Notes under the pieces: model-generated
Databases searched by the model: none
Told to the model about the DNA's origin: nothing
The model's input: only the letters and a program-made list of their open reading frames with translations
Program-made: the position numbers and the translations under genes
In this document: positions 57,313 through 64,000 of the stretch, piece after piece
Layout: each line of letters opens with the position of its first letter
Numbering within the stretch: the stretch's first letter is position 1
DNA from: Pedobacter sp. SYP-B3415
GTDB lineage: Bacteria; Bacteroidota; Bacteroidia; Sphingobacteriales; Sphingobacteriaceae
Length of the DNA: 64,000 nt
Direction: 5' to 3'
Assembly (NCBI RefSeq): GCF_004138205.1
Contig: NZ_RXNQ01000034.1
Coordinates: 62,001 to 126,000, forward strand

Positions 57313-58536
57313 TTAAATACCACGAGGATAACAGAGAATATGTTTGGTTACGGTGCGATCAAGCGATTCCAGATTAGAAAGGTCAGAGGCTTTAGCAATA
57401 TCAATCACTTCGTTATTCTTCATCAGTATGTTTACATTCTCTATAGTGGCGTTATAGGCCCGGTTTTCGACGGTATTGGTATAAACGAAATAGCCGGCGT
57501 CAGCCTCACTTGTCCTGAAAACCGATGCCGTGCGTTGCTGCAGGTCTTCTACCCTGCCGGGTGATGGCGCACTGCCTGTAATTTCTACCTTAAAGAGCTC
57601 ACGCCTGGTAAGCATTCTGCATAGCGCGCTCAAAACCGGGTCGGCATGCGATGCCCAGACCTTGATCGCGGCATGAATATCCTGATCATCAAGCTGAACG
57701 AACTGGTCCAGGTGCTCTGGCGACTCAAAAAATGCAGTCTTACCGATCTGCTGATCAAGAAAATGGGCCAGGGCAGGTGAGGCAAAAAGACTGGTTCCGC
57801 CGGAGGCGAGCTCCTTAGCTCTTCTTAACGTATTGATAAGCATCTGCTCTCCCGCGATGACCGTTTTGTGCAGGTAAACCTGCCAGTACATCAGCCTGCG
57901 GGCGATAAGAAACTTCTCGATCGAGTAGATGCCTTTTTCTTCGATAACAAGACCATCGTCAACAACATTGAACATTTTTATGATGCGGTCAAAGCTGATC
58001 ACCCCTTCACTTACACCTGTAAAAAAGCTGTCTCGGTTCAGGTAGTCCATCCGGTCGAGATCGAGCTGCCCGGAAATGAGCTGATGGAGAAACCTCTTAT
58101 CGTATCGCCCGGTAAAGATCTCGATCGCCATGTCAAGCTGGCCGCCGAATGTTTCATTAAGCTGTTTCATCAGACACATTGATACCTGCTCGTGGTGAAC
58201 ACCCTGAACCAGCGTATGCTCAAGTGCATGCGAAAACGGACCATGACCAATATCATGGAGCAAAATTGCGATACATGCCGCTTCTTCCTCGGCCGGGCTT
58301 ATGGAGTGCCCCTTTCCGCGCAGCACCTCAACAGCCAGACCCATCAGGTGCATGGCACCCAGGGCATGGTGAAAACGCGTATGCAAGGCACCCGGGTAAA
58401 CCAGGTGGGTCATGCCCAGTTGCTTGATATACCGCAGCCGCTGAAAGTATGGATGCGAAATCAGGTCGTAAACCAGCACTGATGGAATGCTGATAAATCC
58501 GTAAACCGGGTCGTTGATGATCTTCTTTTTATTCAA
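57313..58536 (-). CDS. HD-domain phosphohydrolase, dGTPase-like
   Basis: 407 residues. It starts with a TTG at 58536: an in-frame stop lies just upstream and homologues begin MNKKKIINDPVYGF. HD metal ligands appear as YPGALHTRFHHALGAMHLM (His), AILLHDIGHGPFSHALEH (His-Asp) and LDLDRMDYLNRDSFFTG (Asp). This is the YpgA/SAMHD1-like HD superfamily, predicted to hydrolyse dNTPs or other nucleotides. The C-terminal 100 residues are variable. It is divergent from porX. Confidence 0.9.
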   Translation of the reverse strand: MNKKKIINDPVYGFISIPSVLVYDLISHPYFQRLRYIKQLGMTHLVYPGALHTRFHHALGAMHLMGLAVEVLRGKGHSISPAEEEAACIAILLHDIGHGPFSHALEHTLVQGVHHEQVSMCLMKQLNETFGGQLDMAIEIFTGRYDKRFLHQLISGQLDLDRMDYLNRDSFFTGVSEGVISFDRIIKMFNVVDDGLVIEEKGIYSIEKFLIARRLMYWQVYLHKTVIAGEQMLINTLRRAKELASGGTSLFASPALAHFLDQQIGKTAFFESPEHLDQFVQLDDQDIHAAIKVWASHADPVLSALCRMLTRRELFKVEITGSAPSPGRVEDLQQRTASVFRTSEADAGYFVYTNTVENRAYNATIENVNILMKNNEVIDIAKASDLSNLESLDRTVTKHILCYPRGI

Positions 58537-58570
58537 GGTATGCTGTCAGATTATACGGTACAAAAATTGC

Positions 58571-58578
58571 TATTTTTA
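58571..58578 (+). promoter_or_regulatory. Candidate -7 box for porX (TATTTTTA)
   Basis: TATTTTTACCC, one mismatch from TAnnTTTG, lies 60 nt before the porX ATG. The identical 11-mer precedes the DEAD-box helicase gene at 36106. Confidence 0.35.
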
Positions 58579-58638
58579 CCCAAACAGCGAACCAGACTTC
58601 CACCGCAGGACGTCAAGTTTACACTTTACAGATATAAC

Positions 58639-60192
58639 ATGCAGGAAACTAAAATATTATGGGCTGATGATGAAATCAACCTGTTAAAACCACATATTCT
58701 TCTTCTGAACGATAAAGGCTACCAGGTCACTACTTTTACAAACGGTAATGATGCACTGGATGGGTTCGGCAAAGAGCACTTCGACCTTGTTTTCCTGGAT
58801 GAAAATATGCCCGGCATGAGCGGACTGGAAACATTGTCTGCAATTAAAAATATCTCGCCGGATGTCCCGGTGGTCCTGATTACAAAAAGCGAAGAAGAAA
58901 ACCTGATGGAAGATGCCATCGGCTCAAAAATAGATGACTACCTGATTAAACCTGTAAACCCTAAACAGGTACTCCTGACCATTAAAAAACTTATAGATAA
59001 CAAACGTCTTGTCAGCGAGAAAACCTCGATGGCCTACCAGCAGGATTTCAGGCGGCTTGGCATGACGCTAAACGACCGCCTTAATTATGAGGAATGGGTT
59101 GAAGTATACAAAAAAATCATATTCTGGGAACTTGAGCTTGAAAAGCTCGACGATCCGCAGATGCATGAGATCCTGACACTTCAGAAGTCAGAGGCCAACA
59201 TGCAGTTCTCAAAATTTATTGAAGACAACTACATGGATTGGGTGAACGGCAACGGCGGTGCACCCATGCTTTCGCACGAGTTGCTAAAGAAAAAGGTCTT
59301 CCCGCTCATAAACAGCACAACGCCGGTTTTCTTCATCCTGATCGACAACCTCAGGTACGACCAGTGGCGTATCATCAATCCGCTTATTACCGAATACTTC
59401 AGGATTGATGAAGAAGACATGTACACCAGCATTCTGCCAACCGCAACGCAGTATGCACGGAACGCTATCTTTTCAGGCCTGTTACCGCTTGAGATGGAGA
59501 AACGTCATCCCAACCTCTGGCTGAACGATGATGATGAAGGCGGAAAAAACATGCACGAAGAAGCATTTCTGGCCGAACAAATCAAAAGAAGCCTGCGCAA
59601 AGACTGCAAATTCAGCTACCACAAAATCCTGACCTACGATGACGGAAAGGCGCTGGTTGAGCAAAGCGCAAACCTGATGCAGAATGAATTTAATGCCATT
59701 GTGTTTAACTTTGTAGATATGCTGTCGCATGCCCGGACCGACATGCAGATGATACGGGAACTGGCCAATGATGATGCGGCTTACCGCTCGTTGACGCTGT
59801 CCTGGTTTGAGCACTCGCCATTGCTTGAGCTGCTTAAAAAATTAGCGCAGAAAAATGTAAAGGTGGTGCTTACGACAGATCATGGCACAATCAGGGTAAA
59901 AAAACCAAGCAAGGTAATCGGCGACCGCAGCACCAATACCAACCTGCGTTATAAACAGGGCCGGAACCTGAGTTATAATGATAAAGAGGTTTTTGCCATC
60001 AAAAGCCCCAATGATGCACACCTGCCAAAGATTAACATCAGCTCGAGTTACATTTTTGCAAAAGAAGACAGTTACTTTGTGTATCCGAACAACTACAACC
60101 AGTTTGTAAATTATTACAACGAAACTTTCCAGCATGGAGGCATTTCACTCGAAGAGATGATCATTCCGATTGTTACCTACTCGCCAAGATAG
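58639..60192 (+). CDS. porX: PorX-type response regulator with PglZ alkaline-phosphatase-like domain
   Basis: 517 residues from the ATG at 58639. The receiver domain (1-125) has Asp10/Asp11, phospho-acceptor Asp54 (FLDENMPGMSG) and Lys in YLIKPVNP. A helical linker (about 130-205) leads to a PglZ/alkaline-phosphatase-fold domain with FFILIDNLRYDQW, the metal-site Thr in LPTATQYARNAIFSG, and VVLTTDHGTIRVKKP. In Porphyromonas and Flavobacterium, PorX with kinase PorY controls the type IX secretion system, and its effector domain cleaves oligonucleotides. No T9SS structural genes or porY lie in the window. It is 37 bp before tsaE. Confidence 0.93.
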   Translation: MQETKILWADDEINLLKPHILLLNDKGYQVTTFTNGNDALDGFGKEHFDLVFLDENMPGMSGLETLSAIKNISPDVPVVLITKSEEENLMEDAIGSKIDDYLIKPVNPKQVLLTIKKLIDNKRLVSEKTSMAYQQDFRRLGMTLNDRLNYEEWVEVYKKIIFWELELEKLDDPQMHEILTLQKSEANMQFSKFIEDNYMDWVNGNGGAPMLSHELLKKKVFPLINSTTPVFFILIDNLRYDQWRIINPLITEYFRIDEEDMYTSILPTATQYARNAIFSGLLPLEMEKRHPNLWLNDDDEGGKNMHEEAFLAEQIKRSLRKDCKFSYHKILTYDDGKALVEQSANLMQNEFNAIVFNFVDMLSHARTDMQMIRELANDDAAYRSLTLSWFEHSPLLELLKKLAQKNVKVVLTTDHGTIRVKKPSKVIGDRSTNTNLRYKQGRNLSYNDKEVFAIKSPNDAHLPKINISSSYIFAKEDSYFVYPNNYNQFVNYYNETFQHGGISLEEMIIPIVTYSPR

Positions 60193-60202
60193 GTCAAAGC
60201 GT

Positions 60203-60210
60203 TATCTTTG
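60203..60210 (+). promoter_or_regulatory. -7 promoter box for tsaE (TATCTTTG)
   Basis: Exact TAnnTTTG match, 19 nt before the tsaE ATG at 60230. No -33 TTTG at standard spacing. Confidence 0.5.
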
Positions 60211-60229
60211 TGCAGCTAAGAAAAACGCA

Positions 60230-60652
60230 ATGACTATCGAAATCGAAGCACCTGAGGCGCTTGACCAGGCCGCCGCGGCCCTGTACAATTTTGCGGGCAA
60301 TGAAAAGATATTTGTTTTTAATGGTGAAATGGGCGCCGGAAAGACAACTTTTATCAAGTCATTTTGTCGCCTTTTGGGTGTAACCGGTGTTGTGTCAAGC
60401 CCTACCTTTTCAATCGTCAATGTTTATAACGGATCTGCAGGTTCGGTCTATCATTTCGATTTCTATCGCCTGAAGCGTATCGAAGAAGCTTATGACCTCG
60501 GCTATGAAGAATATTTCTACAGCGGCGATGTCTGTCTGATTGAGTGGCCGGAGAAAATAGCCGGACTGGTACCTGAAAATCATGTTCAGATCGATATCGA
60601 GCTAACAGGTAACACCTCGCGGCGGTTCAATTTTCAAAAATTTAACGCATAA
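60230..60652 (+). CDS. tsaE: tRNA threonylcarbamoyladenosine biosynthesis ATPase TsaE
   Basis: 140 residues from the ATG at 60230; upstream in-frame residues overlap porX and the -7 box. The P-loop is FNGEMGAGKTTFIKS at about 30-45, followed by the switch SSPTFSIVNVY and HFDFYRLKRIEEAYDLGYEEYF, then the LIEWPEKI motif. These are diagnostic of TsaE, which drives the TsaB-TsaD complex in making t6A37 on ANN-decoding tRNAs. It is essential in most bacteria. tsaB and tsaD are not in the window. Confidence 0.95.
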   Translation: MTIEIEAPEALDQAAAALYNFAGNEKIFVFNGEMGAGKTTFIKSFCRLLGVTGVVSSPTFSIVNVYNGSAGSVYHFDFYRLKRIEEAYDLGYEEYFYSGDVCLIEWPEKIAGLVPENHVQIDIELTGNTSRRFNFQKFNA

Positions 60653-60707
60653 CCGGCGTATCGGTTTATTTTTCGTAACTTCAAAGACCTAAAAACGACC
60701 AGGATAA

Positions 60708-61937
60708 ATGGCTTCAGGATTAAGAGAAGGAATGGCCGCTATAGCTCAGCAGGGTTTGCGACAGCCAAAAGAGGCGATGCAGGAGACAAAAAGCCGGAAA
60801 AACAATCTGTACATTGGCATCCCGAGAGAAATTTCCTTCCAGGAAAACCGCATTGCGCTCACCCCGCTGTCTGTAGCACTACTTGTTAACAATGGCCATC
60901 AGGTCATTATCGAGAGCGGGGCGGGAAAAGGCGCAAATTTTTCAGATCAGAACTATGCCGAACAGGGTGCCCGTATTTCGCACGATAAAAAAGAGGTTTT
61001 CCAGGCAGATATAATTGTAAAGATCGCTCCGCCAACAATGGATGAGATCGAACTTATGCACAAAGGCCAGACGCTGGTATCTTCTTTGCCTACAGGCACC
61101 TTAAAAGGGTCTTATCTTAAAGCGCTGCTTCAGAAAAAGATCAACGCATTATGTTTTGAGCACCTGCGCGATGAAGGAAATGTCTTGTGTGTGGTACGCG
61201 CCATGAGTGAAATTGTTGGTTCTACATCCATCCTGATCGCCGCAGAATACCTGAGCAGCGTAACCGGAGGTAAGGGCCTGATGCTTGGCGGCTTCACGGG
61301 CGTTCCTCCGACAGAAATCGTAATCCTGGGCGCCGGGACCGTGGGCGAATACGCTGCAAGAACAGCCCTTTCGCTTGGTGCGGAAGTAAAGGTGTTTGAC
61401 AGCTCGATCTATCGCCTTCGCCGGCTGCAGACTAATCTGGGAAACAGCAGGGTGTTTACCTCTGTGATGCAACCCATTGTGCTTAATAAAGCGATTACAA
61501 CCTGCGATGTGGTTATCGGCGCGATCCGTGCAACGCACGGCCGCAGTCCATGCGTTGTTATGGAAGAAACCGTTAGCCGGATGAAACCGGATTCGGTTGT
61601 AATCGACGTGAGCATTGATCAGGGCGGCTGTTTCGAAACATCTGAGGTAACCAACCACAAAGATCCCGTATTCAGAAAGTATGATGTAATTCACTACTGT
61701 GTACCAAACATCGCATCGCGCGTGCCGCGTACGGCGTCTTACGCGCTGACAAACATATTTGCCCCGATCCTGCTTGATATCGGCGACATGGGCGGACTGA
61801 TGAACATGGCCTGGCAGCGGCCCGGCATCCGGGACGCCCTGTACATTTACCAGGGCCACCTGACCAATAAAGACCTTGCAGATATGTTCAATTTCCCCTT
61901 CAAAGACCTTGAACTCATTATGGTGTCAAACCAATAG
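60708..61937 (+). CDS. ald: Alanine dehydrogenase
   Basis: 409 residues. An N-terminal extension of about 35 residues (MASGLREGMAAIAQQGLRQPKEAM) precedes the AlaDH/PNT fold, as in other Bacteroidota. Motifs: IGIPREISFQENRIALTP, INALCFEHLRDE, RAMSEIVGSTSI, NAD-binding VILGAGTVGEYAARTALSLGAEVKVFD, and DVVIGAIRA. It interconverts alanine and pyruvate with NAD. An isolated PntA-like transhydrogenase is excluded because the membrane and beta subunits are missing. Confidence 0.92.
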   Translation: MASGLREGMAAIAQQGLRQPKEAMQETKSRKNNLYIGIPREISFQENRIALTPLSVALLVNNGHQVIIESGAGKGANFSDQNYAEQGARISHDKKEVFQADIIVKIAPPTMDEIELMHKGQTLVSSLPTGTLKGSYLKALLQKKINALCFEHLRDEGNVLCVVRAMSEIVGSTSILIAAEYLSSVTGGKGLMLGGFTGVPPTEIVILGAGTVGEYAARTALSLGAEVKVFDSSIYRLRRLQTNLGNSRVFTSVMQPIVLNKAITTCDVVIGAIRATHGRSPCVVMEETVSRMKPDSVVIDVSIDQGGCFETSEVTNHKDPVFRKYDVIHYCVPNIASRVPRTASYALTNIFAPILLDIGDMGGLMNMAWQRPGIRDALYIYQGHLTNKDLADMFNFPFKDLELIMVSNQ

Positions 61938-61943
61938 ACGTCT

Positions 61944-62627
61944 ATGAAAAGACTGCTCTTTCTGCTATTCCTGCCCCTGGCCTTTCAGGCCTGTGCGCAG
62001 AAAAACGCACAAAACCCCTACGGACTTAAAATCATAAACAATTACATCTCTTACCAGGCATCGGTTAAAGAAAATCCGGATAACCGGCTTGTCGAGATTA
62101 AGAAGGCTGTTCCGTCAATCAGGCTTGATATCAGGTATGCGACCAAAAATAATTTCATGAACCGCGTCATGTATTCGCAGCCGAGGGCTTTCGCCAGAAA
62201 ACCCGTTGTGGAACAGCTGAAAAATGTCCAGGCTGCATTACGCAAACAAGGCCTGGGCTTAAAGATTTATGATGCCTACCGGCCCTATGCCGTAACCCTT
62301 GATTTTTTCAGGCAGGCTGCAGATAAGGATTTTGTAGCAAACCCCAACAAAGGCTCCAAACACAACCGTGGCTGTGCAGTCGATCTGACGCTTGTCTCAT
62401 TGAAGACCGGCAAAGAACTGCCGATGCCGACACCATTCGACAGTTTCAAACCTGAAGCTGCTGCACGGTACGCCAACCTTACTCCGGCTGTAAAAAAGAA
62501 CCGTGACCTTTTGATCAGCGTGATGCAACGCCACGGTTTCCGGGTTATCTATAATGAATGGTGGCACTTTGATTTCAACGGATGGCAGAATTACAGCCTT
62601 ATGGATATCCCCTTCGAAAAACTCTAG
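61944..62627 (+). CDS. M15-family D-alanyl-D-alanine dipeptidase (VanX/DdpX type)
   Basis: 227 residues. A signal peptide with possible lipobox (LPLAFQAC, Cys17) opens the protein. The VanX signature is present: IRLDIRYATKNNFMNRVMY, KIYDAYRPYAV, the zinc-site SKHNRGCAVDLTLV (His and Asp) and EWWHFDF (catalytic Glu, third zinc His). It hydrolyses free D-Ala-D-Ala in peptidoglycan recycling or nutrition. It is 6 bp after alanine dehydrogenase, which fits joint use of alanine. No vanA/vanH-like genes are present, so a vancomycin-resistance role is not supported. Confidence 0.93.
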   Translation: MKRLLFLLFLPLAFQACAQKNAQNPYGLKIINNYISYQASVKENPDNRLVEIKKAVPSIRLDIRYATKNNFMNRVMYSQPRAFARKPVVEQLKNVQAALRKQGLGLKIYDAYRPYAVTLDFFRQAADKDFVANPNKGSKHNRGCAVDLTLVSLKTGKELPMPTPFDSFKPEAAARYANLTPAVKKNRDLLISVMQRHGFRVIYNEWWHFDFNGWQNYSLMDIPFEKL

Positions 62628-63130
62628 GGCCTGGCGTGGTGTTCAGCACCGTAATGTTTCGTAGTCAGGGTAACCCTGTTATCCTTTCTGACGATTTTAA
62701 AAATGTAGTCATAGTCTTCGTCTGAGAGGTCTTTCGGCTTAAATTCCGCACCCAGCGCCCGCAGAATATCCGGAACCGTGTTGGAATGCCCGGCAATAAG
62801 GATCTTTTCTTCAGCGTTGTGTGTTGACACTGTAGCCGCGAGTTCTGATACATTTTGGTAAGATCGTATCTCGACATCGCTGCCGGTCGCAACACCCGCC
62901 ACTGTTGCTCGTGTTCGTTTAAAAGGGGTACTATAGACCTGGGTTATCTTTTCGGTTTCAAGGAGTCTGGTTAGTGCTTCGGCACGCAGTTTACCGGTTT
63001 CACTAAGTTCAGGATCAGTGGTCAGCACGGCGGTGCTTTTTTCTGCATGTCTTACAACCCAGATGGTTTGCGCATGGAGGCTGCCTGCAAGCAGCACGAA
63101 ACAAATTAGTACGAATATATTTTTAATCAT
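62624..63130 (-). CDS. Histidine-phosphatase-superfamily protein, exported
   Basis: 168 residues. A signal peptide (NIFVLICFVLLAGSLHAQ) is followed by the phosphohistidine motif VVRHAEKST, where RHA replaces RHG. VYSTPFKRTRATVAGVA and the second catalytic His in ILIAGHSNTVPDIL follow. It is a small branch-2-like phosphatase of unknown substrate. Its start overlaps the BioF-like gene by 4 bp, and its stop overlaps the convergent dipeptidase gene by 4 bp. Confidence 0.88.
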   Translation of the reverse strand: MIKNIFVLICFVLLAGSLHAQTIWVVRHAEKSTAVLTTDPELSETGKLRAEALTRLLETEKITQVYSTPFKRTRATVAGVATGSDVEIRSYQNVSELAATVSTHNAEEKILIAGHSNTVPDILRALGAEFKPKDLSDEDYDYIFKIVRKDNRVTLTTKHYGAEHHARP

Positions 63131-64000
63131 AGCTGGTTTATCGTTTCTATAAGTTCATCGAGCTGGTCTTTCGTATGCCCGCTGTTTAATACCACCCGGT
63201 TCAGCGCTGGCCCGTCGCTATCGGGATATGGAAAAGAGGAGATAAGAATTTCATGAGGCGCCAGTTTTTGCTGCAGCCCGGGATCGGTACTGCAGAAAAC
63301 CGGCAATTCGCTGATAAACTTCCAATCGCTGCGGCCTTCAAGCGCTGAGGCCAGATACCGGTGGTTTTCCTGCAGCTTTTGCCATTGGTTTTTGTACAGG
63401 TCGGCGCTCTTCATAAATGCAAATAATGCCGCAGCAGCGGGGGGAGATGCGCCGTTAAACATGACATGTTTTTTCAGGCTGGCTATCCGGCCGGTAGTGC
63501 CCAGAACGACACCTGCATCAATACCAAGGGCTTTCGCCATAGACGCTACAACCAGCGTTTCGCGGCGCGTGCTGTTTTTGAGCCGGGAATAAGCGCCAAG
63601 CCCGTTATCCAACAGGCCGATTCCATGAGAATCATCGGCTAGTAACAGCTGGCTTCCATCGCCCGGCAGTGCAGAAAAGTCATACCGTTCGGGCTGCAGG
63701 TTATTCAAGGTATTGCTAAGCACCATGCCCTTGGCATTCTGCCCCCGCAGATTCTGTAACCATAGCGTAAAACCCTGGCCTGAGGGAACAGGATCATTAA
63801 GCCAAAGCGCCGGATGTGCGCCGGGCGCATAAATAAAGTGATGGTCTGCAAGTGCGCGAACACAAAGCTGGGCCGCCAGATAACCGCTTGAAACGATCAG
63901 CGCTGCTTCAGCGCCAAACCGATCTGCTGCAACGGCTTCTGCCTCTTCATACAAGGCAAGCTGAATATTGTTGCTCCGGCTGGTCCCGTTGTTAACGCCA
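63127..64000 (-). CDS. BioF-like PLP-dependent aminotransferase/acyltransferase, 5'-truncated
   Basis: The frame is open to the window edge: GVNNGTSRSNNIQLALYEEAEAVAADRFGAEAAL reads through without a start, and the TTG at 63954 is internal. The visible 290 residues are the C-terminal part of the alpha-oxoamine synthase family: DDSHGIGLLDNG (PLP-binding Asp/His) and the PLP-lysine segment VVASMAKALGIDAGVVLG. 8-amino-7-oxononanoate synthase (BioF) and 2-amino-3-ketobutyrate ligase share these. No other biotin gene is visible, so the substrate is undecided. Confidence 0.88.
   Translation of the reverse strand, partial: GVNNGTSRSNNIQLALYEEAEAVAADRFGAEAALIVSSGYLAAQLCVRALADHHFIYAPGAHPALWLNDPVPSGQGFTLWLQNLRGQNAKGMVLSNTLNNLQPERYDFSALPGDGSQLLLADDSHGIGLLDNGLGAYSRLKNSTRRETLVVASMAKALGIDAGVVLGTTGRIASLKKHVMFNGASPPAAAALFAFMKSADLYKNQWQKLQENHRYLASALEGRSDWKFISELPVFCSTDPGLQQKLAPHEILISSFPYPDSDGPALNRVVLNSGHTKDQLDELIETINQL

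Noticed and set aside
61944..62627. Vancomycin-resistance determinant (VanX)
   Set aside because: The M15 dipeptidase stands without vanH, vanA or vanRS; an ordinary D-Ala-D-Ala recycling or nutritional role is more likely.

Overview
The window looks like chromosome of a Bacteroidota bacterium, most likely in or near the Sphingobacteriaceae (Pedobacter/Mucilaginibacter-like). The evidence is phylum-typical genes (a fused LpxC-FabZ, a PorX-type regulator with a PglZ domain, a GLPGLI protein beside an outer-membrane beta-barrel, DUF3127, DUF2911, DUF4197, HYC_CC_PP), promoters of the Bacteroidota type (TTTG or TTG, about 19 bp, TAnnTTTG) and almost no Shine-Dalgarno sequences. I see no tRNA, rRNA, CRISPR array, transposase or phage gene. 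The first gene (DinB family) and the last (BioF-like PLP enzyme) run off the window.

Layout. 1-3.8 kb: DinB and thioesterase genes, a Crp/Fnr regulator, an ECF sigma/anti-sigma pair and small membrane or secreted proteins. 4.0-8.6 kb: a TetR-controlled tripartite efflux operon (TetR, TolC, EmrA-like adaptor, EmrB-like MFS pump) with a palindrome over its promoter. 8.8-12.8 kb: PEP carboxylase and an exported aldose epimerase, with a 33-bp perfect inverted repeat between them. 13-19.3 kb: outer-membrane beta-barrel plus GLPGLI protein, facing a two-component system. 19.4-21.1 kb: DUF3127 protein and an rRNA methyltransferase. 21.1-25.8 kb: a peptide-export locus with a C39-peptidase ABC transporter, a HlyD adaptor, two paralogous double-glycine-leader peptides and a divergent XRE regulator. 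This is the strongest candidate for an undescribed system in the window.

25.8-31.4 kb: HD phosphohydrolase; a radical SAM protein with its DUF4130 partner (putative DNA repair); then a PhoR-like kinase, a PhoU-like DUF47 protein and a PiT phosphate permease with a possible Pho-box. 31.4-36 kb: a second ECF sigma/anti-sigma pair facing a VWA protein and a DUF4197 lipoprotein. 36-42.7 kb: DEAD-box helicase, AhpD-like protein plus peroxiredoxin, S9 peptidase and an exported Rossmann-fold protein. 42.8-45.6 kb: aldehyde dehydrogenase, then 1.4 kb of repeat-rich non-coding DNA. 45.6-50.1 kb: YfiT-like DinB protein, YgiD-type dioxygenase, YceI and a metal-handling (probably copper) cassette of HYC_CC_PP, HMA, beta-barrel and DUF3347 proteins.

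50.2-64 kb is housekeeping: cyclophilin, exonuclease III, 5-formyl-THF cyclo-ligase, EF-P, the lipid A operon lpxD-lpxC/fabZ-lpxA with an ABC ATPase, an HD phosphohydrolase, PorX (type IX secretion regulator), TsaE, alanine dehydrogenase, D-Ala-D-Ala dipeptidase, a histidine phosphatase and a BioF-like enzyme. Four-base ATGA overlaps and gaps of 0-20 bp show many of these genes are translationally coupled.
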